Assembly: GCA_963969395.1 (NCBI GenBank)
Contig: OZ017804.1
Coordinates: 17,918,001-17,982,000, forward strand
Source: Pseudoscleropodium purum
Lineage: Eukaryota > Streptophyta > Bryopsida > Hypnales > Brachytheciaceae
Direction: 5' to 3'
Length of the DNA stretch: 64,000 nucleotides
Shown here: positions 12,401 to 25,542 of the stretch, piece after piece
Layout of the letters: each line of letters starts with the position of its first letter
Position numbering within the stretch: the first letter of the stretch is position 1
Notes under the pieces: generated by a model
Database searches by the model: none
Seen by the model: only the letters and a program-made list of their open reading frames with translations
What the model was told of the DNA's origin: nothing
Position numbers and translations under genes: made by a program

Positions 12401-15400
12401 CATGAACAGAAATATTTTTAGCTCATTTTTCAAAGAAAGAAAAATGATTGCCTAATGTAACACAAGTGGTTTCATATTTTTTGAAGCATTTTTGAATTAG
12501 TTATGAATTTTCAAAGATTTATGTAGTAGGTATCTATTTGTTACCATAGGTCTCCCAAAATCTATCCCCTTGCAACTTCTAAAGCGATTTCTGAACCATG
12601 GAGGAAACGATTGGCTCTTGGAATAAAATAAGCAAATTTTTCTTGATTCATTCAATAGCAACAATGGTCTTCTTAAAGATCACCTCCCATCCATTTTACA
12701 ATCAACTATGGGATGGTTGCAAGGAAAGGGATCACAATTACAGACTCCTACCTTAATGGTTGAAATTCAAGGCAACTGAACTTTAGAATCTAAGCCACTG
12801 ATGATTTGGTTCATAGGAAACCTGAGTTGAATTGATAACTTAATCCTAGAAGGATGGACGCATTTTCCATGCCCAAGGTGGTCACCAAAATATTTTAATT
12901 ATTGGACCATTAGGAGCATTCTATTCTCCTAGAATGAACAAAGAAATCATCCATCACAACATTCTAGTCCCCCAACATCCTCTAGGGTTGGATTGAAGGT
13001 GATTCACCAAGTTAGAATGTGGAAGACTTAAAAGCATCAGAAAAATGACTATCTTTTGGAAAATAGTAGAAACAAAGAATGTGTTTGTATCATTCAAGAA
13101 TGTGATCATTTTTGGCTCACTATGATCTTGGTGATAGGATTACATCCTTCCAAATTAACCCTTAGAAAAAGAAGTTGAGGCCAAAAGTGTATGATGAGTG
13201 ACTTAGAAATGATGAATGTATCTAATGCTGAAGCAGATCAGTTATGGTAAAGTATCTTGGTGATAGGGCTTGTCCTTTTAGAATTAAAGTAACAAAACCT
13301 AAAATCCTCTAAATAAGCATTTGAGCACAATTTGTATTGTTGAATTATAAATATTTTGTTGGGTCTTGTTATTAGTCAAATATGAATTTTAGATTCTCTT
13401 GGATTACATTTGTTAGGCACCTTATGAATAAACTATGAATTTTCAAATGGTTGAAAGTAGGTTTATTCAAAATTGTAAAAGTATATATTTATATGTTCTC
13501 ATGAAAGTATATTTTAGGCAAGCATTTCTATGAATTGGCTATAGAACAAATTACTACTAGGTGCTTTGACCTAACACCTAAAATTGTCCAAATGAATATG
13601 CATAGCTTTTATACACTTTTTTTTGTCACTTGCAACTAGAATTGAATAGTATAGGAAGATTTCAAATTGCCCCAAACCAAATTGCAATCCCTAACTTACT
13701 CAATTTTGTTGTAAAGGCATTGTGATGTAGCATTCTACTACACAATTGATGCATTATGACAACTCAATGTAGAATTGAAGTTGATATGGTTAAAATTGGG
13801 TTGAAATTTATAATTTTATGAACTCCATGAACACCACAAAGAAATTTCTACATATGGCAAAAGGTTCATTCATTGTTCCACAATCTTAATCCCTTAAGGA
13901 CCAAGTGTTCAAATTTCAAATAATAGACGAATGTAAATGCATCCTCTGCACACAAAAATGATTTTTTTCATCCATCATTTTTTTAGATTCTTATATTAAC
14001 TCTTTAATATTTGTACAATATAGAATCTAAAGACTTTGCTTTGGATTCAAATATTCTATAATTCAAAAGATTATGCTAGGTCTAGCCTTAAGAAATATTT
14101 TTTCCATTTCAAAAAATGATCCTTCAAAAATGACTTGAATAAAGAAGAAAAATAAAAATCTTCAAAAATCCCTATAATGAGAACTTAAAACTTTGAACTG
14201 AATGGCAAAAAATCTTGTGGAAATCATAATATTCAGCTATAATTGATTTCAAAATTCTTAATTTTTGGCTTCAAATTTAATTGAAGAATATTAGTTAGTC
14301 AATAGTAGTCATTCTATCTATAAAGATATGATCTACAGATCACATTTTACAACTATTATTTGAGAGCCTGTTCAAGAGTCATCATTATATTCTTCTTCTA
14401 AGTTGCATTGTATAATACATCTTCATGGTTTTAGAACTCTAGACTACCCCTTGGTACTTAAAAGGTTAAGGGATACATTCACAACAAACTTTTTTGGGAA
14501 TTCTTTCTAATTTATTTGGAGATTATGTAGTTTTTCCTTCTTAGTTTTTGCCAATTTATATGTTTCTCAGTGTTCAAATGCCATTGTGGAGGGAATTCCT
14601 ATACATAAGAAAATAATGGTTTTTCATTGTAGGGATTTTTAGAAATTCTCTCCAAATCTTCTATATACAATTCAAATTGATAGACTTTGCATACATCTTA
14701 CATTCCAGTGTTGTTTCCACATAATATTTGGTAGATTTTAGAAGATGCAATCGTCTCATTAATATCAATTGTCAAGGCTATTGTGAGGTTGGACACGTAA
14801 GACTTGTAAGTTGTCAATCTCTAAGGTAATGAATTCTATTCATAGAAATTCAACATTTTTTTGAGTTTGTATGTTTTAGAAATCTAAGAAACTTTATAGT
14901 ATATGAAATTATAAAATGTTTAAACTAATGAAATCTACATATTACTAATACTTTGAACTCTTGAAAAGATTTAGATCAAAATTTCTGAAAAATTGTTTGT
15001 GAAGGTTGTGGTTCGACATTTAGGTGCCAAAATTGAATTTCTACATCACATTTTTGCAGAGTCTTCATGGCCTCACATTGAATAGTTACAAGATGACATA
15101 TGACACTTCTTCTTTCTTTCTTTTTCTTACCAAAATGACTTAAAATTTATGCCAAATCTGACCTTCACATAGGCTAGTTTCCATCCAAGTTTGTCACTCA
15201 TACACCAAAATGAAGAATTGATCGGCCACCCAGTGCCAACTGATGCCAAAATCCACGAGTGCTCCTTGACTCATCCTTGCTCACCCTTATGGACCCACTA
15301 TGGTACTCAAAGGGTTCTTTTTTGGATTTTATAGACACATGTCCATCCCTACTCAAATTGCTTGAAAATATGAAAATTGTGTCCATAAAAATAGTTTGGA

Positions 15401-15902
15401 ATTTTAGTTCTCCGCATGCATGCAAACGTGCACTCAAGGGGTGGTCGGTGCAGAATGCTGCTGGCATTAATTTTGTCTCTAAAATAAATAAAAATATATG
15501 TGTACATTAGATGTCCACTGGGGAGAGGTGCAGGCTGGTAACTTAACAATGGTCACGGATAGGTCCTCGCCCAGCCACAGCTTGGCTGCCTAATTTCAGT
15601 GTCCTGGCAATTGTACAGTACTGAAAATCAGAGATCTCTCTCATTGGGGGGAACACATAATTAAGTCATTTTTGTAAAACAAGTGCCACGTGTCATCTTG
15701 TGAATGGTGTAAGATGACATGGCCTTTTGAAAATCTAGTGTAGAAATTAACTTTTGGTACCTGCGTACCCAAATTAGACCTTCATGTACTTACTCGGTAA
15801 AGTGGTCATACAAAGTGGGCCTTGCAAAGTGAATATTGTATTCTATAGAATACTAGTACAAAAAATTGCCCCCTATTTTGAGGTGTGTTTATTTCCATGT
15901 TC
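12401..15902. other. AT-rich intergenic DNA with repeat fragments
   Basis: There is no gene. 12868-12960 is an inverted, diverged relative of the 142-bp tandem unit at the right edge of the window (core CCAAGGTGGTCACCAAAAT). The sequence around 13300-13450 is related to 58700-58860. 15190-15620 has somewhat higher GC but no interpretable exon. Confidence 0.5.
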
Positions 15903-16815
15903 TTAACCCCTATAGTTCATGTTTTCATCAAATATGCTCCCAAATTGTCATTTTTAGTATAAATACCAAATTTCAGAAGAAAAAAAATGGACATATGCAA
16001 CTGATAGATCTTGCAATATGTTGGTCTGAGAAGATGTGGGAACATGTGGATTGCAAAATATTAGCGTTTGAATTGACAAAATTTCTTTTTTTGGGCCTTG
16101 CAAAAAAATAGGGCAACCACACTTTGTAAAGTCACATTTTTATGAAAAAATGTTGATATTGTTTGTACTTCTTTGGATTCATTCTTCAATGCAAGAAAAG
16201 TGGGCAATATACTTGAAAAGTTTTAGATCATTTGGAACTATACAACATATAGGAAAAGAAAAAAAAAAGTAAGTAGAAAGAAGTAGAGAATGATTCAAAA
16301 TGCTAAATTGTTTAGAATTTAGTTATGGAATTGAAAAATGCCAATCCCAATGGTTGTTATATTGTAATAAATAATCTTCATCCTAAGATTTTTTTTTCAA
16401 AAAATATTGAAAATTGAGTTGAACTTTAAATTGTAAAAAATGACTTTAAAATTTATTTTAGAGTAGAAAATCCATAATTACCTGCAAACTAAATCTCCTC
16501 ATAACTTTCACCTCATTAATCAAAATGGAATGATTAAAAATGTATATATGGATTTGAAAAACCAATTTGAAAAAAAATTTCATGAATTTTTTTTAATCTA
16601 CTCAAACTACTAGGTCTAGAAAAAAACCTACATATCATATAATAATTTATTAACCATATAGTCAAATGTTATGAAAATTGTTGGGCCTTGAAGCTACTCC
16701 TTGTCCCCATATTGTGCGAAAATTTCAAATAAAAAAATAAAAATTTCATTTGTAGTGAATTGTGGAAAAATTGCTATGTTGCCAAAAAATGCAATTTGAT
16801 CCTTTAGGGGTATAA
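15903..16815. repeat. Dispersed TIR repeat, family A, copy 3
   Basis: The left end is TTAACCCCTATAG. The right end near 16801 is CCTTTAGGGG followed by TATAA, an imperfect inverted partner. The interior runs parallel to the copies at 6634 and 32566, and the 913-bp size agrees with copies 1 and 4. Confidence 0.6.
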
Positions 16816-16965
16816 ACCTCAACCAACTAATTTAGGGCCCTTGATTCAAAATATGAATTCTAAATTTTTAAATTTTTTCATGGATGGAAAAAAAATTCTT
16901 GTATTTTTCCTAAGGGTAAATTCACCTAGTAGAATCCACTTTTTATGACCATGTTAACATCTTGC
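16816..16965 (+). repeat. Dispersed repeat, family G, copy 1
   Basis: The text from the phrase CTAATTTAGGGCCC to AAGGGTAAATTCAC recurs in diverged form at 49455-49620 and, inverted, at 62511-62770. It directly abuts family A copy 3, so the two may be parts of one longer composite repeat. No coding content was seen. Confidence 0.45.
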
Positions 16966-18440
16966 CTTTCCAACCAATAAGCCTTCACACCACTAGTGCA
17001 ATTCTAGAGGGATGGAGTCTTATAAGCTTAATTCTGTTAAAGAGTGCAAATTTTTGCCCCTTCCAAAAAAAATCTATGTTCTCAACCCTAAAAGCTCATT
17101 ACCACCTCTACCCTTCACATACTTGCGACCTAGCTGAAGGAGATCATTTGGTAATCCTTAACCCTAGAATGCCAAGGTGGTGACCATCAAAATCATCTTT
17201 TGGAGTACTATGCAAATCATTTGCTTAAAAAAAACTAAGAGCACTTATTTGAGGTCAAATTATTGTGCAAGACAAAATTCCAATGATGAATATGGAATTT
17301 TTTTTGGACTTCTATTTGACATAGAAGGATTCTCTCTCATCCATTGGACACTTGGTGTTCACAACGATGTTATAGGGTTACAAAGCATTCCATGCTAACT
17401 TTTTATTTTGTCAATTTTCATTAGTTTTCAATATTAAAATACACCTTTGAAAATTTTAATATTTTTTAATTAAATAATATATATCTCAAATTTTGAGGGG
17501 TTTTTTAATAAAAAATTATTCTGAGCAATAGATTTCAAAGTTAATCCAATGATGATAGTTTCATCAAATTCCAACTTAAACTCTACCTTGTGGAATTCTT
17601 TTAAGTTGAGTGGTATAGTGTAGTTCATGGCTCATTTTTTTAATTTACTCTAGGCATAGATTGAAGAGTCATCTAACCAATGCAATTGTTGTTCACCTCA
17701 AAAAGAGCAAATCAAAGGAGTTCAAGGAGATTGAAGACAAGTATGCCCATTCTAATTTTTCTTACAAACACTACTCTCATCTCAATGACCAACATGTATT
17801 GTAAGTTCCATCCAAAATTGCAAAATTACCAAAATGTCGTAAAATTTTAGGTGAGCATTTTCAATTCCCTTGCCTTTCACCAAACAAAAAAAAGTCAGCA
17901 TTTCAAAAAATTTTGAGTAAGATATGCTCCTTCAAAGAACATTGCCCTATTTTTTCATCAACCCAAATAAAATTCAACCTTAAATATCTACTAAACTGTG
18001 CAATCAAATCATCTACATTTCTTTTGAGGTGCTCATTCTCAATGTGAATTACAAGATCATGTAATTATATTCTATCCAATCTCAAGAAAAAAATGAACAA
18101 ACAAAATGCTTAGATTTTTGGTAGTTTTGGCCCATTTTGAAAATACACTCCCTTTGAGTCATTTGGAATTAAAGAAGCCATTAGAAGATCATTAGAAAAA
18201 AATTTGAGTCTTGTGGAAGGTCATTAATGATTTGATTTCAGTGCCCTGCAATGCAATTACAAGAAACTTTTTAATTAATTAATTAATTAAAGTATGAAAA
18301 TCTGACGTGGCACAAGTAGTGTCACATCAACAACTTTCATTAAAAATTAAAAAATAGTGGAATTCCTCTCTAATTGCATGAGGGTAGTTGAAGGCAGTTC
18401 AAAACTTGCGGCCTTTTTGAGGCCTGAAATTTTTTGTAAT
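16966..18440. other. AT-rich intergenic DNA
   Basis: No gene was seen. 17180-17290 shares diverged words with 48530-48600 (for example GAGGTCAAATTATTG), another dispersed repeat whose limits cannot be set from two copies. A short TTAATTAATTAATTAA run sits near 18272. Confidence 0.5.
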
Positions 18441-18690
18441 GATTTAGTTCCTTTGGAGGGCTATGAGTTCCTCGACGTTTTTAGACTCTAGGAACTCGCC
18501 GCATGAGTTGTCTGGCGTGGCACAATGACTACCATGTCATTAAAAAAATTCTTAAATATGTTTTAAGAACTTTATGTATTTTAAATTTTTTTCAAAAAAA
18601 TGAAAATAAAGAAATAAATCTGATAGCAGCCGTTCTCTGGCTGCCATGGGAACAACATTGGGAACGGCCCTGAAACAGCCCTCCCAGCCC
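18441..18690 (+). repeat. Dispersed repeat, family F, copy 1
   Basis: This block and 34164-34382 align over most of their length. Both run from a GATTTAG opening, through a TGAGTTCC...GGAACTC inverted core and an A-rich middle, to a GAAAC(A/T)GCC tract. No coding content was seen. An internal complementarity near 18468-18496 could form a hairpin. Confidence 0.5.
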
Positions 18691-19861
18691 ACCGAAAATC
18701 CTCTAAGAAGCTTAATAGGATATCGTCACTTGACCTCATCAAAAGTTCAGAAGATGCCACCCTTTTCAGTCATGATGCTGCCAAATGCCAAGTGCAAGAA
18801 AAAAAGGTCCACTGGTAGTCCACTTTCACCAAATATTTGGTGAAATTTGGTTGTATGAACAGACTCTTCATTCATGCTGAATTGCCGACCCTAAAGGGAC
18901 CTAAAACTGGAGTCTTTTTATTTATTTTTTGTCTTTCTATGTTATTCAGAACTTGTACCTCAGCATTAAATACAAATGAAAGTCCAGGAGACAGTTCTAC
19001 CAAACAACACCAAACAAGACAATTCCACTGATTTTTACCAAACAACACATACAGTAAACATGACTGTCCAGCGTTTCAATGTAAATGGGGTCAATATTCT
19101 TGGTCAACAAGCTAACACTGGTTGCAAAATGTCACTTTCAATCAAATAAATATTCATTTTAAGGTAGTCTGCTTTTAAAGCCAAACTTTCATGACCTGAT
19201 TGCCTTTTGGGGGAAGCTAAACTGCACTTGAAACAATTTTCGGTCAATTTTTGGAGGAAGTAAAAAAAATGGAATTGGCATTGAACCCAAGTTGTTTCAT
19301 ATATTTTGAACCTTGGTGGAATTAGTTATGAATTTTTTAAGTTGAAATGCAATGGTGACTGAAAGTGATCACCTTCTAAATATACAATATTGATACATTG
19401 ACATTGAAGAAAGGAAAATGTACCTGTGCGTACATTTTCCTTAGAGGTTGCTCTTCAAGCATGATCACTTTTAGAGCCCCTTACCTTATGTCTATTTTTT
19501 TTGGTTTCTTGAAATTTTACATTTTGAAGTGTGGAATGCAATGCAATCCATCAAGGAATTCAGTTGGTGTTGGGTCAATGGGTAAGATAATGCTTTTTCA
19601 TTTTTCAATGAGCTCCCTCTGCCAACCCAATGTGCACAAAATATAACTTAACTTAGCTTTGCTTGTGTCAAAAAATAAAAAATAAAAAATAACGTAACTT
19701 AGTGCAGGTTGCCAATCATAACAAATGTCAGTCAAGCCCCCAGTCACCTAACTTAAATACTTTATTGAAACTCCCTTGCAAAATGATGCCCCCATGACAA
19801 CAGTGCTTACGTGTCTATGATGCTTTGACATAAATTTTTAATATATTCTTCAAAACTGGTA
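18691..19861. other. Intergenic DNA, nothing recognised
   Basis: No exon with a known product or clear repeat boundary was seen. Short open frames here lack gene-like features. Confidence 0.5.
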
Positions 19862-20158
19862 TAAGGTGGACACCCCCCAAACCCTGACTATTTGCTAATT
19901 TTCATATTTTCTATTATTAAACTGGTAAAATTTTCATATTTTCTTGTTGGGAAGTGAAATTAAAGGATACTCCAACACACCAAAGTATATGGCATTTGGA
20001 TCCCATATGCAAAAGTTACAAGTGGTCAAAGTTTTCTTTTATGGTAGAAGAGGTTCCCAGATCATTTCTTCCACAAAGGTACATATTGATTTTGTAGATG
20101 TACATGGAGTGATGATGGTGGTTTGAGATGGATTGTGGTTTGGGGAGTGTACACCTTA
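19862..20158. mobile_element. MITE with TAAGGTG ends
   Basis: The left terminus (TAAGGTGGACACCCCCCAAA) and right terminus (TAAGGTGTACACTCCCCAAA on the - strand) are inverted repeats matching over about 22 bp with only a few differences. The element is 297 bp with no coding capacity. The first six bases match the termini of the elements at 3568, 30610 and 36481. No convincing target-site duplication was seen. Confidence 0.6.
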
Positions 20159-22200
20159 CTAATCTATCCTATTAGTACGTTTGACACTAACGACCCATTT
20201 ATTAGATTCGCAATATTTCAGTTAGTATATGTTGTTGTAATTTATTTATTTTTGAATGAAAAATAATATTAACATTAACTCCAAAAGGATTGGGAGAAAT
20301 TTCATCCTAAATTATCCAAAATTGATACTTTTTAGTGCATTGAGCAAAAAATAGGGGCAGAAAAGAATATTGAAATTTAACTGTAGAAAAGTGGAATAGG
20401 CTAGAAAGTAAATAGACTAATTGCATAATTTTCATGTATAAATACATTATAATTATAAATATATATTAAGTATGCAAACTTTGCACCAAATTCTAAATTC
20501 TACAACAAACTTTAGAAGAAGTTAACATATGTCAAGTCAATCTTTAGGGTGTATGACTATTTTTCAAAATTTGCACCAACCTTCGAAACTTGTCATCTCT
20601 TGATTCTATGTTTTGGAGATTAAGTAGTGATCTTGGTCAATCCATTGAAAATAGAATTCTACACGGAACTCCTATGAATCTCACTAAAGTGGCTATTCCT
20701 AAAGACATTAAATAAACAATTGGACATTGTTCTTGCTATTAAATTACCTATTTTTTGTTGGCCAAATCTTATTGGAAGTGAAAAGAGTGTTGTAGATTCT
20801 TTTTTAATGCATTTTTTAAACACCGTATGAATGAAATTTGAATTAGCAATATGCCAAGCAATGCGTTGAAAATAGGTGTATTTACTCCCCTTGGCTTTCT
20901 TAACTATAAATGCAAACATCTTCCAATCTACCTAGTCAAAGTTTCTTAAACTTCTTTTGCACGTTCTTATACTAGTGTAATGCAAGATCCTATGATTAGA
21001 TAACAACAACAAAAAACAATTTATATATTTTTTTCTTTTAACAAATGAAAATTTCAAGCATTTTTCTATGAAAAAAGACCATGGGACTTTAGAAGGGGAA
21101 GAGATACCACTCTCTTTGAACAAGAGAGCACAACTCAACCGAAACCGAAACCACCCAACTGAAAAACACATGACCCAAGTCTCCCAGGCAAAGACTTGGA
21201 ACTCACCTACCTTACTCCACCCATGTCCCCAACAACAAAGGAAACCTCAACAGTAGCCTTTTTCCAAATCTTAAATGTCTGTGGAGTTTTAAATTATTTT
21301 AAATAATAATAATAAATAATAAATTAAATTAAATTATTTAAAAAAATGATAATAATAATAATAATAATAATAATAATTTAAACAAATGGAAAAATGTCTG
21401 GCTTGGCTGTTTTATTACCGGCAGTTTGCAATGGAATTTTCCAATTGTTTAAAAAAGAAAAAGAAAAAGAAAAAGAAAAAAATGTCTGTGGAGTTCATGT
21501 TTCGTATACAAAGTCCTTAAATACAATACTCCTGGCTTGGAGTTGCCTTGTACTTTCCTTTCATTTGCACCCCACAATTTATTTTTTTTCAATTTTTTTT
21601 CTTCAATATATTCCCAGCCACCTGGCCGCTCCTGCTCTGACTCCCCCTGTTTGACTGCCTCACCTGTACACCCCCCTCTGACAGGCACCCATTGATCCTG
21701 TTAAACCTCATAAAAACTATTCCACCAATCACTGCAAAAGTACAAATCCTCAAAACCCAACCAACCCCAATTCAATAAACACTTCACTCCTGATGACTCC
21801 TGATAAACCTGAAAAGGGTTCCCCAACACTTACCCCGGTCTCGGCCTCTGCCTCTGTCTGTCTCTGCCTCTGCCTCTGTCTCTGGGACTCTGGGACTTCT
21901 GGGAGAGTGGGAGTGGGAGACTCCCTGAAGCTTAAGCTTAGCTGTGTTGCTCTCTGCTTCAATTCCTCACTCAGAGCTCCGAAGCTTAAGATATTACCCT
22001 TCTCTTCTGTCCCATTGCAACCAACCAAGCAACCATTCCAACACTTCCAATGCCCTTTTAAACCTTCTCTCATCGGGATCTTCGATTGTTGTTGTTCTCC
22101 AATTGTGGGCCTCAGTAGTCTTTGGAACATGTCCCTTATGGAGACTTGTTTTGTGTTGTTTTGGAGAAGGTAGGCAGGTAGGTAGGTCGGGGGAGAACCA
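20159..22200. other. Intergenic DNA upstream of the AP2 gene
   Basis: No gene was seen. It includes a TAA-type microsatellite (about 21344-21375) and an AAAAAG run (about 21449-21482). From 21,600 on the composition becomes C/T-rich, as expected near a plant promoter. No convincing TATA box could be chosen. Confidence 0.5.
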
Positions 22201-22292
22201 GCTAGCCAGAGAGACACAGAGAGAGAGAGAGAGAAAGAGAGAGACGGAGACGGAGACAGAGAGACAGAGACAGAGTTTCGTTTGAGACAGAG
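22201..22292 (+). promoter_or_regulatory. GA-rich leader of the AP2 gene
   Basis: An almost pure purine tract of GAGAGA and GACGGAGAC words ends immediately at the start codon at 22293. Preceded by a CT-rich zone (21840-21900), it resembles the GA/CT-rich leaders and GAGA-motif regions common in plant developmental genes. It probably forms the 5' untranslated region. Whether it acts in promoter binding or in translation cannot be told from sequence. Confidence 0.5.
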
Positions 22293-25200
22293 ATGGAGGT
22301 GAAATTGAGCAAGCCTTGTAAGCGGACTGCTCGGCCTCGGAAACAGCAGGCGCTTGTGGATGGATGTACTAGTGGGGGTAGTCTTCCTTTGAAAAGAAGC
22401 TCTTCATATCGAGGTGTAACAAGGTGTGGCGAGAAAGAGAGAGAATGAGAGAGATGCAAGAAATGTAACAGGTTTTGTTTTGTTTTTGTTTTTGTTTTTG
22501 TTTCTCTTCGTTTTGGGATGTCCGGGAGAAGAAGGTGCAAGGGTGGAGTGGAGAGATCTGTGTAGTGTGTTGAAGTGCGTGCTGGTGTTTGATTTCATTC
22601 TTTAGAATTTGTTCGGAGTGGAGAGAGTGTGTAGAAGTGTGGGTTTCTTTCGATCTATATTGGTTATTTTTATATATGCAATTAATTAAGGATGGAGTGG
22701 ATTGAGAGTGTGTGTTTAAGTGCTGGTTGTTGATTGGTTTTGAGGTGCAAGGATTTACTGGAGAGAGTGTGCAGAAGTGTTGAATGGTTTTCGATTTATG
22801 AACATTGGGGTGCAATCAAGGATGGATTAGAGAGAGTGTGTACGTTATAAGTGCTCTTTTTCATATGTTTTGGGCCGGGGCGCAAGGATGGACTGGAGAG
22901 TAAGTGCAGAAGTGTTGGTTTTTAGATCATTTTGGGGTGCAAATCAAGGATGGACTGGAGAGAGTACTGTGCCAACTATTGGCTTTTTGATTCCTTTGGG
23001 GGCTGCGACAAGGTGCAAGGATTGACAGTCCAGAGAGAGAGACGGAGAGAGAGAGAGAGTGCAATGGCCATGGCTTTTGATTCATTTGGGGGAGTATCTA
23101 CATTGGATTGAATTGGAGGACTGTTGTTTGTGTAGGCATCGGTGGACGGGGAGGTTTGAGGCTCATTTGTGGGATAAAAGTTCCTGGAATGACAAACAGC
23201 ATAAGAAAGGACGTCAAGGTGAACCCAAAACCATTGCTCTTGCTCCCCAACACCCAATTTTCTTAACCCGAGAAAGGCCACGTCATTTGCACTTCCAAGC
23301 CCGTCTCGGGCTCTTCACCATTGTGACATTTTAATGTGGTAGTTGTTGGTGGTTGTGGAGAGTGTTCTAATTTGTGTGATCGCTTGGTTGTTGGTGCTGC
23401 TGGTACGTGGTGGGTGATCAACCTGGACTCTGCTTCAACAGTTTATCTAGGTGAGCTTGTCATGTTTGCAATAGGACGGCTGTTAATGCTCTTAAAAATG
23501 GGGTTAAATAACTAATACTAACTAAACTTTGTTTTGTTTTGTTTTGTTTTCCTGAAGGGGCTTATGATGATGAAGCATCTGCCGCACAAGCATACGATCT
23601 TGCAGCTCTCAAGTATTGGGGTCCAGGAACTATTATCAACTTCAAGGTACAATTGCATGCAGATTGCTGTGAAATTATAGCTTTAATTATTCCTAATTAA
23701 CTTGTGATTAGTACTAATGTTATATTGTTTGTTTTCGTTTTTCCTGGCAGTTGGAAGACTATGACCAGCAGCTTGTGGAGATGGAGAGCATTTCTCGAGA
23801 GGAGTATCTCGCCACACTGCGCAGGTTAGTGTTTAATTGGCAGCAATTACTTGCCCAAAAATTTGTCTATTCTGGAGATTAATTGTATTTTCAAAGTCTG
23901 TAGGTTTTGAACTCAAGTGGCTGGGTTTTGGTGCAGGAAGAGCAGTGGCTTTTCAAGAGGAGTTTCCAAGTACCGAGGCGTTGCCAGGTAATTTAGTACC
24001 TCGACTAAAAATAGTCGTTTATAACTGATTATAGTATGTTTCAACTGCTTTTTTAGGATTCAAAGATGTAGGGCACGACTTCTTCTTTCTATTAGGTACC
24101 GTCTTAGACTGCCTAGATGATTCATTTCTAGTCCTATTGATAGGGAAGCGGCTTGTTTTGACTCGTCTTAGGGATAAGCGTATAAATGCTCAAAGACGTG
24201 GGGTACTTACCCTGGAAATACTAAAAAGAAATGTTGGAGGTTGATATTGGAGTTGAGTCAAGTCACCGATCTTGGACTCTTAGGGACAAATCCCAGATAT
24301 TTCTAGTCGAAATACTGATCTTCTACAGTGAGGAATTAACACAGTCAAATCCCAGATCAGTGGAAATCCCAGATATTGCAGTCAAGGTCGCTGAATCTTC
24401 TCCAGTGACTGCCAATGGGCTCGAGGTTTTGTATCATAGTTGTGAAATGGTTTTTTTTTGCAACATTTGCAGGCACCATCACAATGGACGTTGGGAAGCC
24501 CGCATTGGTCGTGTTGATGGAAACAAGTACCTCTACCTTGGCACCTTTGGTACGTTCTAGTGTAGAAAGCAAATAAAATGGTAAATACAGTGTGAACAGT
24601 AGGTTAATAAATAAAGAATAACTGTTCAGAAGCATGAAGGAGGGCTTGTGATTTTCATACAAGAACTCATTGTATGGTGAATTTCAGGCACACAAGAAGA
24701 GGCTGCCCGGGCTTATGACTTGGCTGCAATCGAACACCGCGGTGCAGCTGCTGTCACTAACTTTGATCTCACCAGCTACAGCCAGTGAGTATTTCTAACA
24801 TTGAATCTAGCCGTAGCTTCTCACATATACATCCATTTGAGTTTGTAATGGGTCTACTATCTTGTGCAATATAGTTTCATGCACCATTCTCATTGATTTT
24901 AGAAACTACACTGATTTGGAAGCAACCATTTTTAGCCATTTGGGGCACGCAGGGATTAGTGTCGGTCGGTTTGTGCTCTTGCATGTATGAATTTTTTTGT
25001 GGAATGTCTTCTCATGCTCATTATGTTGCAGAGATTTATCAGAAACACGAGGACAACCGAAGGAAGTATTTTCAAAATTGAGGTGCACACGAGACGGCGG
25101 CTCAAGTAACGACTTACAAGAGTTGGGCAGGGTGGCAACGCACTCACCGACGGCTGATGCAATGACCGGTGCCAATTATGGCGACAGGATGGACACCTTC

Positions 25201-25542
25201 CGCCCCTTTCTACCCGTCATGTCCACGCCGTTTGTGAAAACAGAGAGAAAGGGAAACCATGTGTTTGCGCCCTGCGAGGATGACGTATTTACAGTGGAGG
25301 AATTGTCCGAGATGGAAACAAGTGGTTCCAGTGATGTCACCTCCGTCACGGAACCCAAGGAGGAGGAGTACGATTGGTCCCAGTATACCAGTTTTGAGTT
25401 GCCCTTGGACGAGTCACAAATGGAGTGTGAATCTCACCAACGGCTCGAGAATTATACGGCTTCGTTTTGGAATGGCTTCATGAATGAGCAAGATTCTTTC
25501 CTTTCAAACGTACTTTCCGGGGAGTTGCCAAGCACATCATGA
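22293..25542 (+). CDS. WRI1-like: WRINKLED1-like AP2 transcription factor
   Basis: Nine exons with GT-AG borders give a 373-residue protein: 22293-22423, 23136-23218, 23442-23450, 23558-23646, 23751-23824, 23937-23987, 24473-24549, 24688-24784 and 25032-25542. Two AP2 DNA-binding domains are plain: R1 at about residues 39-105 ([19 protein letters not shown]) and R2 at about 141-202 ([19 protein letters not shown]). They are joined by a linker ending [15 protein letters not shown] basic N-terminus (KRTARPRK) is a likely nuclear signal. The long last exon gives an acidic Ser/Glu-rich tail, as expected for an activation region. The domain order, the KKGRQVYLGAYD core and the 9-nt exon fit the WRI1/WRI3/WRI4 branch, which in other plants activates glycolysis, fatty-acid and wax genes through AW-box promoters. 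Length is somewhat below WRI1 (about 430 residues). Which WRI paralogue it is cannot be settled here. Confidence 0.92.
22534..23095 (+). repeat. Diverged minisatellite in AP2 intron 1
   Basis: Intron 1 is built from about seven degraded copies of a 65-85 bp unit. The shared core is GGTGCAAGGATGGACTGGAG followed by an AGAGTGTGCAGAAGTGTTGG-type stretch and a TTTTGATTnnTTTGGGG stretch. The variation in unit length and text suggests an old expansion. It ends shortly before the exon 2 acceptor at 23134-23135. Confidence 0.6.
23442..23450 (+). other. 9-nt micro-exon encoding Val-Tyr-Leu
   Basis: The exon TTTATCTAG lies between an ACAG acceptor and a GTGAGC donor. With the G ending exon 2 and the GG opening exon 4 it encodes the VYL of the R1 AP2 domain (residues 72-74). 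Without it the flanking exons stay in frame but lose these three residues. The same 9-nt exon is established knowledge for Arabidopsis WRI1 and other AP2-class genes, where VYL is needed for function. Confidence 0.9.

Noticed and set aside
21750..22285. Long open frames on both strands before the AP2 gene
   Set aside because: They arise from CT/GA-rich leader and promoter sequence. They overlap each other and have low-complexity Ser/Leu or Arg/Glu content.
22369..22815. 148-codon frame on the - strand
   Set aside because: It is antisense to AP2 exon 1 and intron 1, low-complexity Lys/Asn/Gln, and part of the intronic minisatellite.
24231..24560. 109-codon + frame
   Set aside because: Its end is only the true exon 7 reading. 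The upstream part lies in intron 6 and has no counterpart in the AP2 family.
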